Shown: positions 36,599 to 45,990 of the stretch, one piece after another
Numbering within the stretch: position 1 is the first letter of the stretch
Layout: each line of letters begins with the position of its first letter
The notes under the pieces: generated by a model
What the model was told of the DNA's origin: nothing
Databases searched by the model: none
The model's input: the letters and a program-made list of their open reading frames with translations, nothing else
NCBI GenBank assembly: GCA_019925095.2
Contig: CM034397.1
Coordinates: 9,877,763-9,941,762, forward strand
Reading direction: 5' to 3'
DNA from: Dendrolimus kikuchii
Taxonomy: Eukaryota; Arthropoda; Insecta; Lepidoptera; Lasiocampidae
Length of the DNA stretch: 64,000 bases
Position numbers and translations under genes: made by a program

Positions 36599-38690
36599 TG
36601 GAAACTACACAACCGACCAAAACTACCAAACGTACTAAAACTACCGAAACTACCAAATTACCAACCAAAACTACCAAATCCACCAACTAAAACTACCACA
36701 ACTACCTAAATTGCCACAACTATCAAAACTACCAAAACTACCACAACTATCAAAACTACCAAAACTACCACAACTACCAAAACTACCACAACTATCAAAA
36801 CTACCAAAACTACCACAACTATCAAAACTACCACAACTACCAAAACTACCACAACTATCAAAACTACCGCAACTACCAAAACTACCACAACTATCAAAAC
36901 TACCAAAACTACCACAACTATCAAAACTACCAAAACTACCACAACTACCAAAACTATCAAAACTACCAAAACTACCACAACTATCAAAACTACCACAACT
37001 ACCAAAACTACCACAACTACCAAAACTACCACAACTATCAAAACTACCAAAACTACCACAACTATAAAAACTACCAAAACTACCACAACTATAAAAACTA
37101 CCAAAACTACCACAACTATCAAAACTACCAAAACTATCAAAATTACCAAAACTATCAAAACTACCACAACTATCAAAACTACCAAAACTACCACAACTAT
37201 CAAAACTACCAAAACTACCACAACTATCAAAACTACCAAAACTACTACAACTATCAAAACTACCAAAACAACCACAACTACCAAAACTACCACAACTATC
37301 AAAACTACCGCAACTACCAAAACAACAGAATATACCAAATCGACCAACCAAAACTACCAAATCTACAAACCAAAACTACCACAACTATCAAAACTACCAC
37401 AACTATCAAAACTACCACAACTGTCAAAACTACCAAAACTACCACAACTATCAAAACTACCAAAACTACTACAACTATCAAAACTACCAAAACTACCACA
37501 ACTATCAAAACTACCAAAACTACCACAACTACCAAAACTACCACAACTATCAAAACTACCGCAACTACCAAAACAACCGAATATAAAAAATCGACCAACC
37601 AAAACTACCAAATCTACAAACCAAAACTACCACAACTACCAAAATAACCAAATCTACCAACCAAAACTACCACAACTACCAAAACTACCACAACTACCAA
37701 AACTACCACAACTATCAAAACTACCAAAACTACCACAACTATAAAAACTACCAAAACTACCACAACTATAAAAACTACCAAAACTACCACAACTATCAAA
37801 ACTACCAAAACTATCAAAACTACCAAAACTATCAAAACTACCACAACTATCAAAACTACCAAAACTACCACAGCTATCAAAACTACCAAAACTACCACAA
37901 CTATCAAAACTACCAAAACTACTACAACTATCAAAACTACCAAAACAACCACAACTACCAAAACTACCACAACTATCAAAACTACCGCAACTACCAAAAC
38001 AACAGAATATACCAAATCGACCAACCAAAACTACCAAATCTACAAACCAAAACTACCACAACTATCAAAACTACCACAACTATCAAAACTACCACAACTG
38101 TCAAAACTACCAAAACTACCACAACTATCAAAACTACCAAAACTACTACAACTATCAAAACTACCAAAACTACCACAACTATCAAAACTACCAAAACTAC
38201 CACAACTACCAAAACTACCACAACTATCAAAACTACCGCAACTACCAAAACAACCGAATATAAAAAATCGACCAACCAAAACTACCAAATCTACAAACCA
38301 AAACTACCACAACTACCAAAATAACCAAATCTACCAACCAAAACTACCATAACTATCAAATCTACAAACCAAAACTACCACAACTACCTAAACTACCACA
38401 ATAACTAAATCTACCAATCAAAACTACCACAACTACTAAATCTACAGAAACTACCAAATCTACAAAACAAAACTACCACAACTACCAAAACTACTACAGC
38501 TACCAAAACTACCAAAACTATCACGACTACCAAAACAACCGAAACTACCAAAACTACAAGCATAAACTACCGAAAATAGCAAAACTACCAACCAAAACTA
38601 CCACAACTTCCAAAACAACTAAACTAAACAAAACTACCTAAACGACCAAATTGACCAAAATAAACAAAATGACGAAAATGGCCAACCGCA
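36599..38690. repeat. 9-bp minisatellite, consensus CAAAACTAC / CACAACTAT
   Basis: About 230 tandem units of a 9-mer of the form C-A-(A or C)-A-A-C-T-A-(C or T). Common orders are CAAAACTAC-CACAACTAT-CAAAACTAC and similar. Scattered units read CCAAATCTA, CTATAAAAA or CAACCAAAA, especially toward the edges. The plus strand is almost free of G for 2 kb; the minus strand is G/T-rich with a GG every 9 bases. Because 9 is a multiple of three and the common units lack stops, five of six frames stay open, giving apparent proteins of up to 229 residues (Gly-Ser-Phe-Cys, Val-Leu or Lys-Leu-Pro-Gln repeats). These are by-products of the repeat, not genes. Confidence 0.95.
36980..38349. repeat. 677-bp tandem duplication inside the minisatellite
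   Basis: 36980-37672 and 37657-38349 are the same sequence at an offset of 677 bp. The irregular variant units recur at the same spacing in both: ACAGAATATACCAAATCGAC at 37324 and 38001, ACCGAATATAAAAAATCGAC at 37576 and 38253, and the single CTGTC variant at about 37420 and 38097. Comparison of predicted frames finds stretches of 82 and 94 codons identical between the copies. The junction near 37657 and the loss of similarity before 36980 and after 38349 define one exact duplication. It is young, by unequal crossing-over or replication slippage. Confidence 0.92.
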
Positions 38691-39002
38691 AATAAAAAAC
38701 CTATCCTAGTTTCCGGGATAAACTTTACATAAATCTATCCCAAAATCTATCCCAGTATCCGGGATGAAAAGTATCTCTTGGCCACCCTCGGTATTCAAAT
38801 TACATATGTACCGAGTATCAGCCAAATCGGCCCAATAGTCTTTCCATAAAAGGATAACAAACAGAGAGACAAATATACTTTTATCCCGGAAACTATCCCA
38901 TTTTCCGGGATAAAAAGTATCCTATGTTCATTCTCGGCATCGAAAATATATATATACTGAGTTTCAGCCAAATCGGTCCAGTAGTTTTTACGTGAAAACG
39001 GA

Positions 39003-39055
<53 letters not shown>
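39003..39055. repeat. (ACAG)n microsatellite
   Basis: About 13 perfect ACAG units immediately before GAGTTACTTTCGCATTTATA, the right end of the family D element. Confidence 0.95.
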
Positions 39056-39086
39056 GTTACTTTCGCATTTATAATATTAATAAGGA

Positions 39087-39465
39087 TTGCTCTAAATATT
39101 TGAGGAAAAGATAAGATTATTTTTTATCAAAAATAATCATATTACTAAGTATAATAAACGGTAGTAAACATCATCTACTGCTAAGTAACAAATAAAAATA
39201 AAAAACTTTTACAACCCGCTCTTAATGACCTTAAATTTAACATTTTTTCAATGCAATGTTTATAATTTAAGCTTGAAATATACTTAGCGTGTATTAACTT
39301 AAGTATTAATTTGTAAATCCGACGAGATAATACTAAATAATACGTGTTTTAAAGTAAAGCATCTTATAATATGAATAAATTACAGTAACTTTTATAACAG
39401 CTACTTAAAAAATTGTAAATTTAACTTTCGATAGCGGCAGTGAGCGCAGTGGACTTTTCCCTTTT
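39087..39465. other. Short non-coding spacer
   Basis: AT-rich, nothing recognised. Confidence 0.4.
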
Positions 39466-39530
39466 AGAATAGAATAGAATGTTCCTTATTGCACACAAAA
39501 AGTAGTTTATGTGAGTATTAACAAAATTTT
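39466..39530 (-). mobile_element. LINE 3' tail, minimal fragment
   Basis: Three AGAAT units followed by GTTCCTTATTGCACACAAAA. On the minus strand this is a LINE-type 3' end (TGTGCAATAAGGAAC with an ATTCT repeat tail). Only a few tens of bases are left. Confidence 0.45.
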
Positions 39531-39849
39531 AAATAGTACCAACCTACATTCAGCGGTTTTATCGCTTTCAACCATTTCTTACAAACAACCTTTTAGTTAT
39601 TATTCAAAAATCGTGTATAAAATGTCGTGATAACGCTATTTATTTCTTTAATTTATTTGAGAAATATACAAAAAAATTATAGTCTGAAATATAAAACACA
39701 AAGTTAATACATGATATATCAATCAAGTTTCCACTAAAAATAATATAATTTATGTAATAAAAAAATGAAAACTTTAAATATTTGTATTTAGTACGTTTAC
39801 GAGTCTGTCCATGCAGAAGTGAAGAAAGAATAACTAAGTAGGTACTAAT

Positions 39850-40066
39850 TCCTGCTGGAATACCCGCCCTGGGTGGGCGTCCTGTTGTAAGAGGCGACGA
39901 AACAAGACTGCCAGCTGGTAGAATATTTGCCCGTCAGGGTGACTGTCAAAGCCGACAGCATATTAGTATCCACTTTGGCTTTGCCAATGTTCATAGGCGA
40001 CAGTAAGCGCTTTCCGTCAGACGAGTCGTGAATCAGTCTGCTGTATTCCAGTAACAAAAAAACAAA
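39850..40066 (+). mobile_element. Family A retroelement, deletion subfamily A', opposite orientation
   Basis: On the minus strand the sequence reads a T-run, AGCAGACTGATTCACGACTC, GACGGAAAGCGCTTACTGTC, GCCTATGAACATTGGCAAAG, CCAAAGTGGATACTAATATG, CTGTCGGCTTTGACAGTCAC, then GACGGGCAAATATTCTACCA, GCTGGC and TCGCCTCTTACAACAGG. This is family A with its middle block (GGAACCTGGCCACTAATGCC to GGTGGTAGCCATC in the full copies, about 70-90 bp) missing. The A-run CAAAAAAACAAAA lies at the right end, so this copy faces the plus strand, unlike the other eight. A 70-codon minus-strand open frame covers it (39845-40057), but the homology is at the DNA level with non-coding copies. Confidence 0.75.
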
Positions 40067-40365
40067 AGCGTCGTATGACTGTAACCGTTTCCTTTACGAG
40101 AATATTATTGAATAAAATAAATGAATGCTATCTTATATATGTCCTGGGGTATAGACCACCCATGCAATAATACTTCTGTGATGATATTTATTACATACAC
40201 TTATGGACGTTTCCTTACATTGTCGTCTATTGATATTACGTGATAATTATTTCAATTGGCATATTATACTTGCAAAAATTGTTTATTATTATACGTAACT
40301 ATTTTAAGGATGGATTTAAGAAACATTTTCAATTGGTGAAATTAGCTCTGAGTCTTATCCACAGC

Positions 40366-40396
40366 ATCCGTCGGCGTGCCTTAGACGCCGACGGAT
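40366..40396. repeat. Perfect 12-bp GC-rich hairpin
   Basis: ATCCGTCGGCGT (40366-40377) and ACGCCGACGGAT (40385-40396) are perfect inverted repeats around the 7-nt loop GCCTTAG, in otherwise AT-rich DNA. No T-run follows, and bacterial-type terminators do not apply here. It could be a protein-binding palindrome or a transposon end. Confidence 0.75.
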
Positions 40397-40529
40397 CCGC
40401 GGTAGATTGCAAGTAGGTTAAATTTAAAACTCGCCTTTCTGTAATTATGTTGATAAATTTTATCCGACAGTAGTCTGTTAGCATAAATATGTATTATACA
40501 TTAAAATTTTAGTGTAATAAATGGTCGCA

Positions 40530-40620
40530 AGTCTTTTTTCTTTTATGGTCTGAACCGCACAAACAGGCAAAACCAACTTATAGAAAGTAGTTTCATTGCT
40601 TATAGACATCTATAAAGCTA
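40530..40620 (-). mobile_element. Family A retroelement, diverged fragment
   Basis: TTTATGGTCTGAACCGCACA, then AACAGGCAAAACC and TTCATTGCTTATAGACATC match the first third of family A and especially the fragment at 22918-23015, with which it shares the TTTATGGTCTGAA start. Confidence 0.5.
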
Positions 40621-40787
40621 GAAACATAGCCAAATTGTTGCTTACCTCGAAAAAAAAATTAAAGCCGTTCTTAAACTATGTCAGCGCAGAGGATAAACCT
40701 CGGCGATAAATTCCCGAAAAATAAACTAACGTAACAAAAAATAAGTATATATTCTATAATATAAAAAAATGCAATGAGAAACGTCTA

Positions 40788-41690
40788 TTTTTTGACCAAC
40801 TTCAAAAAGAAGGGAGGTTCCCAATTCGTCTGTATGATTTTTTTTTGTATGTTCGTTACTCTCACTCAATTATGAACCGATTTTCAAAATTGTTTTTTCA
40901 ATCGAAAAGGTATGCTCCCAAATTAGTCCTATACACCATGTCAGGATCTGATGAGTGAAAGCTAGGAAAATCGAGATAAACCCTCGAAATTTGTTAACCG
41001 ACTTCTTTGTTACACCATATCTCCATCAATTATGGAGCAATTTTTAATTTATTTATTTATTCGTTTGTGTATACTCCCGAAGTGGTTCCATGGTCACCAA
41101 GTCAGGATTTGATGAGTGGATCCCAGAGAAATTAAGAGTAACCCTTATTAAAAAACGCCGAGCGCTTATGTTCTTGGAAAAAAGCTTATATACGCGTGCC
41201 ACTATAACAATTTATACAAGCGCTTAATTTTTTATGCATATAACGCGATTTCATCGTCAATTGTGGACCGGTTTTCAATTTTTTTCTTTATTCGTAAAAT
41301 TAATTATATACCCGAGGTGGTAGCATGGTCAGCAAGTCAGAATCTGATGAATGGATCCTAGGGAAATCGAGAGCAACCCTTGTTGACGAGCATCTACACC
41401 GAAGAGTGAGATAACAATCTTGTAGGTATACGCTTGCCAGTACATTCAGTTACAATATCTACAGGCGCTTATTGTCAAGTACTTGCGCAACTAAAACGCA
41501 ATAAATAAGTATATAACCGACTTCTTTCTACAAAATCTTGAAGTTGGTGCGAAATAAAACATAAAAATGACTATATTTTGCACATTTGTTGTTGCATCGA
41601 CTCAGAGATGTTGCAGAAATAAAGTGGTTAAATATTTATTTTTACTTTTTAGTTTGAAGTCAGTTTTATTTTTGTTAACAAAAAAATTTT
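40788..41690. mobile_element. Family H repeat: inverted ends and three internal modules
   Basis: The left end ACCAACTTCAAAAAGAAGGG and the right end TTTTTAGTTTGAAGTCAGTT are inverted relatives (core AACxGACTTCAAA). Between them a module recurs three times: TCAATTATGAACCGATTTTC, then CCATGTCAGGATCTGATGAG, then AAATCGAGA and ACCCT. The module starts lie near 40865, 41028 and 41255. An extra inverted copy of the end motif lies at 41517-41555. The element is non-coding. I recall it as a very common lepidopteran dispersed repeat with variable numbers of internal modules. A plus-strand frame at 41567-41857 straddles its edge and is incidental. Confidence 0.8.
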
Positions 41691-42610
41691 ATAAAACTAA
41701 TAGAGTGCCGGAAGTATATAAATGGTCTAGCTACTTTATCTTCCCTTTCCGTGGAACTGTGTTGTCTATTGGCGAACGTCCAATTTGGCACAGAAATGCT
41801 TCGCAGACTATAGTGAACAATGAAAGGAGAGGGTATAAGAAATGCGACTTTTATTAAAGAAATATTATGTCCTATTTACTATTTTCTTTGATGTACCTAA
41901 GTTTGTAAGTCTTCTATAACAATACTCGTGCGGAAACCATAATTTGAGATGATAATACCTAATAATTTACCCATCATCTAATGATTGAGTATTAACGTAG
42001 TGTACTAGTCGAGATAACTTAAGAAAATACTAGATGATACATCTTACAATAAATACCTAGGTACTAAAATTAATTACATAACTGAAACGGGACTTAAAAT
42101 ATTACTTACTTTTAAAATATTATCATAAAATTACCGTTCACACAATAAATTATTGCGCTACTTGACTCCTTTTACTTGTAATGGCGTTATAATTTTGTAT
42201 ACTAGTACAAAATCTATGCGGTCTCTACGTCTTGTAATATGATGTATCTTAGTTGATTTGACTGTCATCAATTCAATTCTTTTAGTAGGTATAATAAAAT
42301 AATTATTCGAAAATCGAAACCACGAAGTAAGATAGTCCCTTGAGACATTTAAATATCGCTGAGAGTTACTTCAAACATCAGTTTCTGCCTGAGCATAGAT
42401 AATACGCTTGAGTTTGTTATAGGTAGAATGATGTAGACTTTTTGATTTTGAAAAAAGAACCTACTATAACTGTTTATTTAGCCAGAAATTAAAATAGTAT
42501 GTGAACTAAGTTAGATAATAATTTCAGTAAATATACATCTATTTACATTTATTAATAGATATATAAATATGAAAGAAACTTTGTATAAATGTTCATCATT
42601 ATTTAAAATC
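41691..42610. other. Non-coding stretch, nothing recognised
   Basis: AT-rich, nothing recognised. Confidence 0.4.
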
Positions 42611-43037
42611 TATATTATTATAAAATTCTAAATATGCCGTGTCTGTACATTGAAAGTATTAAAAAAAACAGATGGAATAGACTATATACCTAAACCATGG
42701 AGACTACGACGCAATTTTTTTACAATTCATATCTGTTTATGCGTTTATCTGTTTGTTCAGGATTCACATAAAAATTACAGATTTCGATGCGGTTTTCACT
42801 GGTCCACAGAAAATTGTTAGACTTAAAATCTACACTAGTTTTTATACCGGAAATCCCGCGGGAATTTTTCCAGGAGCAGTTTCTAGTTGTTTAGTTGCAT
42901 AAAAATTAGCTTATTCCGACACAGTTATCACCAAAACAATGGCTTACCTATATTTTTTTTTAAATGCTGCGGTACTTTTTTCCCGGGAATTTCAAGTCAA
43001 GCGTGGTCGAAATCACGGGGTTATTCTAGTATTATAG
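42611..43037 (-). mobile_element. Family C repeat, copy 3
   Basis: The reverse complement starts ACTAGAATAACCCCGTGATT and TCGACCACGCTTGACTTGAA, passes TTCCCGGGAAAAAAGTACCG, TGTCGGAATAAGCTAATTTT, TTCCCGCGGGATTTCCGG and GTGAATCC, and ends TGTACAGACACGGCATATTT followed by AGAATTTTATAATAATA. It contains the TCGGAATAAGCTA block also present in copy 1. It lies 1.2 kb from copy 4 in inverted orientation. Confidence 0.8.
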
Positions 43038-44024
43038 TATCATAAAATTAGATATAATTCTGTGTACTTTACATACCGAGATGAATATATTTAGTATTAT
43101 TTGTTCTTCCTTTTTACTTATTTTTGTTTATTTCTGACAATGAGATTATTTCTACATTTTGATATAGATTTGAATCCCACGCAAACGTAATTAGTGAACA
43201 GGTTAGCATCAAGTTTTGTATATATATACTTTGTAGATACTTTCGACAACGGAGATGCACATATCATATATTCTATCCCGAAAAATAGATTATTTCCTCA
43301 AATGTCTAGTGCCTAAATATCTCAAAACTTTTCGCATAGATGTATCTGTCAAGAACTAACAGATCGTCTTCAACGCTTTAGGGACTCCCCTGTATTTACG
43401 TCGTACAAAGTCTGATACTCTGCAATGAACGACGAAACAAAGTGGTGACTAATATCTTACACACAATATTGTCTATAGACTCAATGCTTTGATAATATAA
43501 GTATCTAAAAGACTAACTAACCAGCTATAATATAATATATCTAACTAGTATAAATATCTAAAAGACCCGCAGATTTAAAGTAGTCTAGACGATAGTTGTG
43601 TCTAATACATTTCAATATATTTTTATTTCTAAAATAACTACAACTGCTATCATTACGTATTTGTAAAATACATTTAAAAGTACTAACACAGGTACTACAT
43701 AGACCTTTCCAGAAGGCTTGCCTCGTCTCTATTCACCTACCATATAAACTCTTTCTTTTGTAGGTAAATGAAATGACCTATACTAATTTTCGTTCTTGAA
43801 AATACCTAATAAGGTTACCAGAAATAACAAATAATATAGACACAAAAGTAAATATCGAATAGCATTATAATCGGGCATTACCTACGCATGAAGATAACAG
43901 AAAAAGGACTTCTTCCCATAAAGCTTAAAAATAATATTTTTGAGTCTTCATTTACCACTCTGTTCAATTATGACTATAAATAATACAATAGAAATTAATC
44001 ATTCTGTGTATTTAAAAGTTAAGC
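43038..44024. other. Non-coding spacer between two inverted family C copies
   Basis: AT-rich, nothing recognised. Confidence 0.4.
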
Positions 44025-44112
44025 GGTTTTTAGGGTTCCGTGTTTATTTTGGCCAAAACAGAAGGCTTACGAACTCGTCATGTCCATTTGTCTTTCCATC
44101 TGTTCACATCAC
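44025..44112 (+). mobile_element. TTTTTAGGGTTCCGT repeat fragment (family L)
   Basis: GGTTTTTAGGGTTCCGTGTTTATTTTGGCC is followed by ACTCGTCATGTCCATTTGTC, TTTCCATCTGTTC and CATCACTCG. This is a decayed version of a repeat I recall in many insect and other invertebrate genomes, beginning TTTTTAGGGTTCCGTA and continuing with GTCTGTCTGTCCGTC-type pyrimidine-rich DNA. The open frame at 43940-44158 across it is incidental. Confidence 0.65.
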
Positions 44113-44206
44113 TCGATTTGTGTATAGGTTTTGTGCCCTTCGTTATATAAATAAATAGTTTAATGTCAAAAATTAATATGACGACTTATTAGATATAACA
44201 TTTAAA

Positions 44207-44602
44207 AGGATATATCCGCGACTTCGTCGGATCCCCGGGACGCGAAGTATCACAGCATTTAAAATAGAATTTAAGCTATCGCTTTATTGAAAACGGTATT
44301 GGAAAAAGCCAATTTTTATGCACCCGGACAAATTAAAACCGCTCCCGGGAAAATTTCCGCGGGATTCCCAGGATAAAAAGTAGCACAGATTTGAAATCTA
44401 AGAATTTACTGTCCATCCGCGAAAATCGCATCGAAATTGGCTAAGTAGTTTTTACGTGAATCCTGGACAAAGAGACAAACAGACAGGGAAGTTTAAAAAA
44501 TGCATCGCTCTTTACTTCATTTATACAGTATATTCCAGTTGTATTTTTTTTAAATAGCTTTAATATACTTACACACACACGGCAAATTTTGTAATATTAT
44601 AG
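44207..44602 (+). mobile_element. Family C repeat, copy 4
   Basis: AAGGATATATCCGCGACTTC followed by GTCGGATCCCCGGGACGCGA, AGTATCACAGCATTTAAAAT, GAAAACGGTATTGGAAAAAG, CTCCCGGGAAAATTTCCGCG, GGATTCCCAGGATAAAAAGT, CGAAAATCGCATCGAAATTG, GTAGTTTTTACGTGAATCC, and an end CACACACACGGCAAATTTTG then TAATATTATAG. This is the most complete copy of the standard-length form (about 400 bp) in the window. Confidence 0.85.
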
Positions 44603-44938
44603 ATATAGGTACTTATATAAAAAATAAATATATAAATACCATATATATCTTATAATCTTGTCTAGTTTTACTACAGATTACAAAGTGTATATGATGACAC
44701 AAATTTAATAACTGTCATAATTTATTTATTAATATAGACATAAAAATATAAAAGGCTATTGAATATTGACAACTAATTTATGTCGGCAAATTCCTGTACA
44801 ATATAGACGCTAAAATGATACCCCAATCATTCCTTTAACCTGGTTGTCTAAATGACTTTCAATTTAAAATGAAACGATAATTCTAAATAATCTTTCAAAG
44901 CTACCGGTTTTTTAATTGAATTCTTTTGTTCAGTCTCT
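44603..44938. other. Short non-coding spacer
   Basis: AT-rich, nothing recognised. Confidence 0.4.
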
Positions 44939-45110
44939 ATATAATAATAAAATCTTTTTATTTTACCTCCCACCCATTTTAATATTATATACATTTATTA
45001 GAGCTAGGCATGTTTGCTGAAGATTATCCTGCGCCGTTTCTCCTCTTCATGCCACAGCATGTTGCGAAGCGGTGGCAAATTAGATTAGGCCCCCATAGAG
45101 TAAATAAAAA
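44939..45110 (-). mobile_element. LINE 3' end, family M
   Basis: On the minus strand GCCACCGCTTCGCAACATGC, TGTGGCATGAAGAGGAGAAA, CGGCGCAGGATAATCTTCAG is followed by AT-rich DNA and a tail AAAAAGATTTTATTATTAT. A GC-rich body that ends in a short TTA-type tail is the shape of a truncated LINE 3' UTR, and I recall this sequence as repeated in Lepidoptera. No coding frame is kept. Confidence 0.5.
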
Positions 45111-45159
45111 TAACTATGTACAAAATTAAAACTTAATCAATAAAATGAACAAGTTGGCG

Positions 45160-45340
45160 GTAGGCTAAATAAAACTTTAACAATACTCGTTGTCACTCGA
45201 CATCTTTGTCTTCCGTGATCACGGTTACTGAAAAGTAGCCGAAACGTCGGTATAATATAAATTAAATAAATTAACTCTCTTAAAACGTAGTTTTATTATA
45301 TATATTATCGCGAAAACTTAAGAAAGTAAAATCTAGTTCA
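45160..45340 (+). mobile_element. Family B repeat (CCGAAACGTCGG module)
   Basis: TCCGTGATCACGGTTACTGA, then AAAGTAGCCGAAACGTCGG, then AAATTAACTCTCTTAAAACG, TAGTTTTATTAT and CGCGAAAACTTAAGAAAG. The last two blocks recur reversed at 24401-24474. GATCACGGTxxCTxxxxxxxAxCCGAAACGTCGG is a module I recall from dispersed repeats of arthropods. TCCGTGATCACGG also contains the palindrome CCGTGATCACGG. Confidence 0.65.
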
Positions 45341-45764
45341 TTTCATCAAAATCATCATAGTTTATATTTTGTCCTTCACTATATTTTGCCTAATGACCTA
45401 CGTGAAAAAAATCTTTACAATAAATAGATATAAAGGCAGGAATAATGACAAAGTCTTATCGCATTTGGGTGATCTCTTCCGAATAATCCGGGATAACGGA
45501 TTAAAATATGGGAATCACAGTAAGTATATAACGCTGGTGTGCAAATTAAAATTGAAATGTTTGAATCGTATCTTATTAATGTGAAAGCAGGAATGCGTAT
45601 CTAATGTTTCTTTTAAACACCTACTTAAAACTCGAATTTTCAACTGCTTTGGATATCATATCGTTTTTTCTCATTCACTCTCGTATTTATGTACCTATCT
45701 ATTAAGGCTAAACGTAACAGTCAATTCTTATACAGCGTCACTTTTCGGACTTAAAAAAAAGGAA

Positions 45765-45858
45765 GAGGTTCTCTTCTTCATCTTCTTCTTTGCTTAGGGT
45801 TATGGCTCCAACACTTACAGCGTTGATTTTGCCAATGTCTTCTCAATTTGTCGTGTAA
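45765..45858 (-). mobile_element. Probable LINE 3' tail with GAA repeat
   Basis: On the minus strand CATTGGCAAAATCAACGCTG, TAAGTGTTGGAGCCATAACC, CTAAGCAAAGAAGAAGATGA and AGAAGAG. A balanced body followed by a GAA-rich tail resembles the family G end at 18.36 kb, but the body is not recognised. Confidence 0.35.
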
Positions 45859-45990
45859 ATAGTTTTTATTAATTGAAATATTTTAATATCCACTTGATAG
45901 AAACTATCGCCTATGGACCTTTGTAACACCATCCAGAAGTGTTATCAATGCGGGTCTGATTGCGGAGCAATGTAATGACTGGTGAACACG
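45859..45990 (-). mobile_element. Family A retroelement, diverged fragment
   Basis: A short T-run (TTTTTATTAATTG), then CCACTTGATAGAAACTATCG, CCTATGGACCTTTGTAACAC, CATCCAGAAGTGTTATCAAT and GCGGGTCTGATTG. These follow the order of the full copies (CCACCTGATGGAAAGC, ACCATCGCCCATAGACATTT, GCAACACCAAAGGTGCTACC, AATGCGCTGCTG). Confidence 0.65.

Larger units (their letters stand above)
36255..39086. mobile_element. Composite repeat element (family D) carrying a giant minisatellite
   Basis: The left end is a GC-rich palindrome (36255-36297). The right end is a (CAGA)n tract followed by GAGTTACTTTCGCATTTATA and then ATATTAATAAGGAT. Between them lie TE-type modules: ATCCCATCTACCGGGATGAATAGTATC and CATTTTCGGTATTCAGACAG on the left; on the right, three blocks of the form TTTCCGGGATAAAAAGTATC, followed by TCAGCCAAATCGGTCCAGTAG and TTTTTACGTGAAAACGG. 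I recall elements with these two ends as very common and typically only a few hundred bp long in Lepidoptera. Here about 2.1 kb of 9-bp minisatellite separates the two flanks. No protein is encoded. A Helitron-type origin is possible (hairpin and CTAG-T at the end) but unproven. Confidence 0.7.

Noticed and set aside
36671..37360. A 229-residue Gly-Ser-Phe-Cys repeat 'protein' on the minus strand, and Val-Leu or Lys-Leu-Pro-Gln repeat frames overlapping it, as a silk-, cuticle- or chorion-like gene
   Set aside because: The periodicity is at the DNA level (9-mer units). Five of six frames are open because the common units lack stops in them, and the array sits inside a transposable element with no start context, signal peptide or splice evidence.
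39003..39055. CRISPR-like or regulatory array
   Set aside because: It is a simple ACAG microsatellite without spacers, at the end of a transposable element in eukaryotic DNA.
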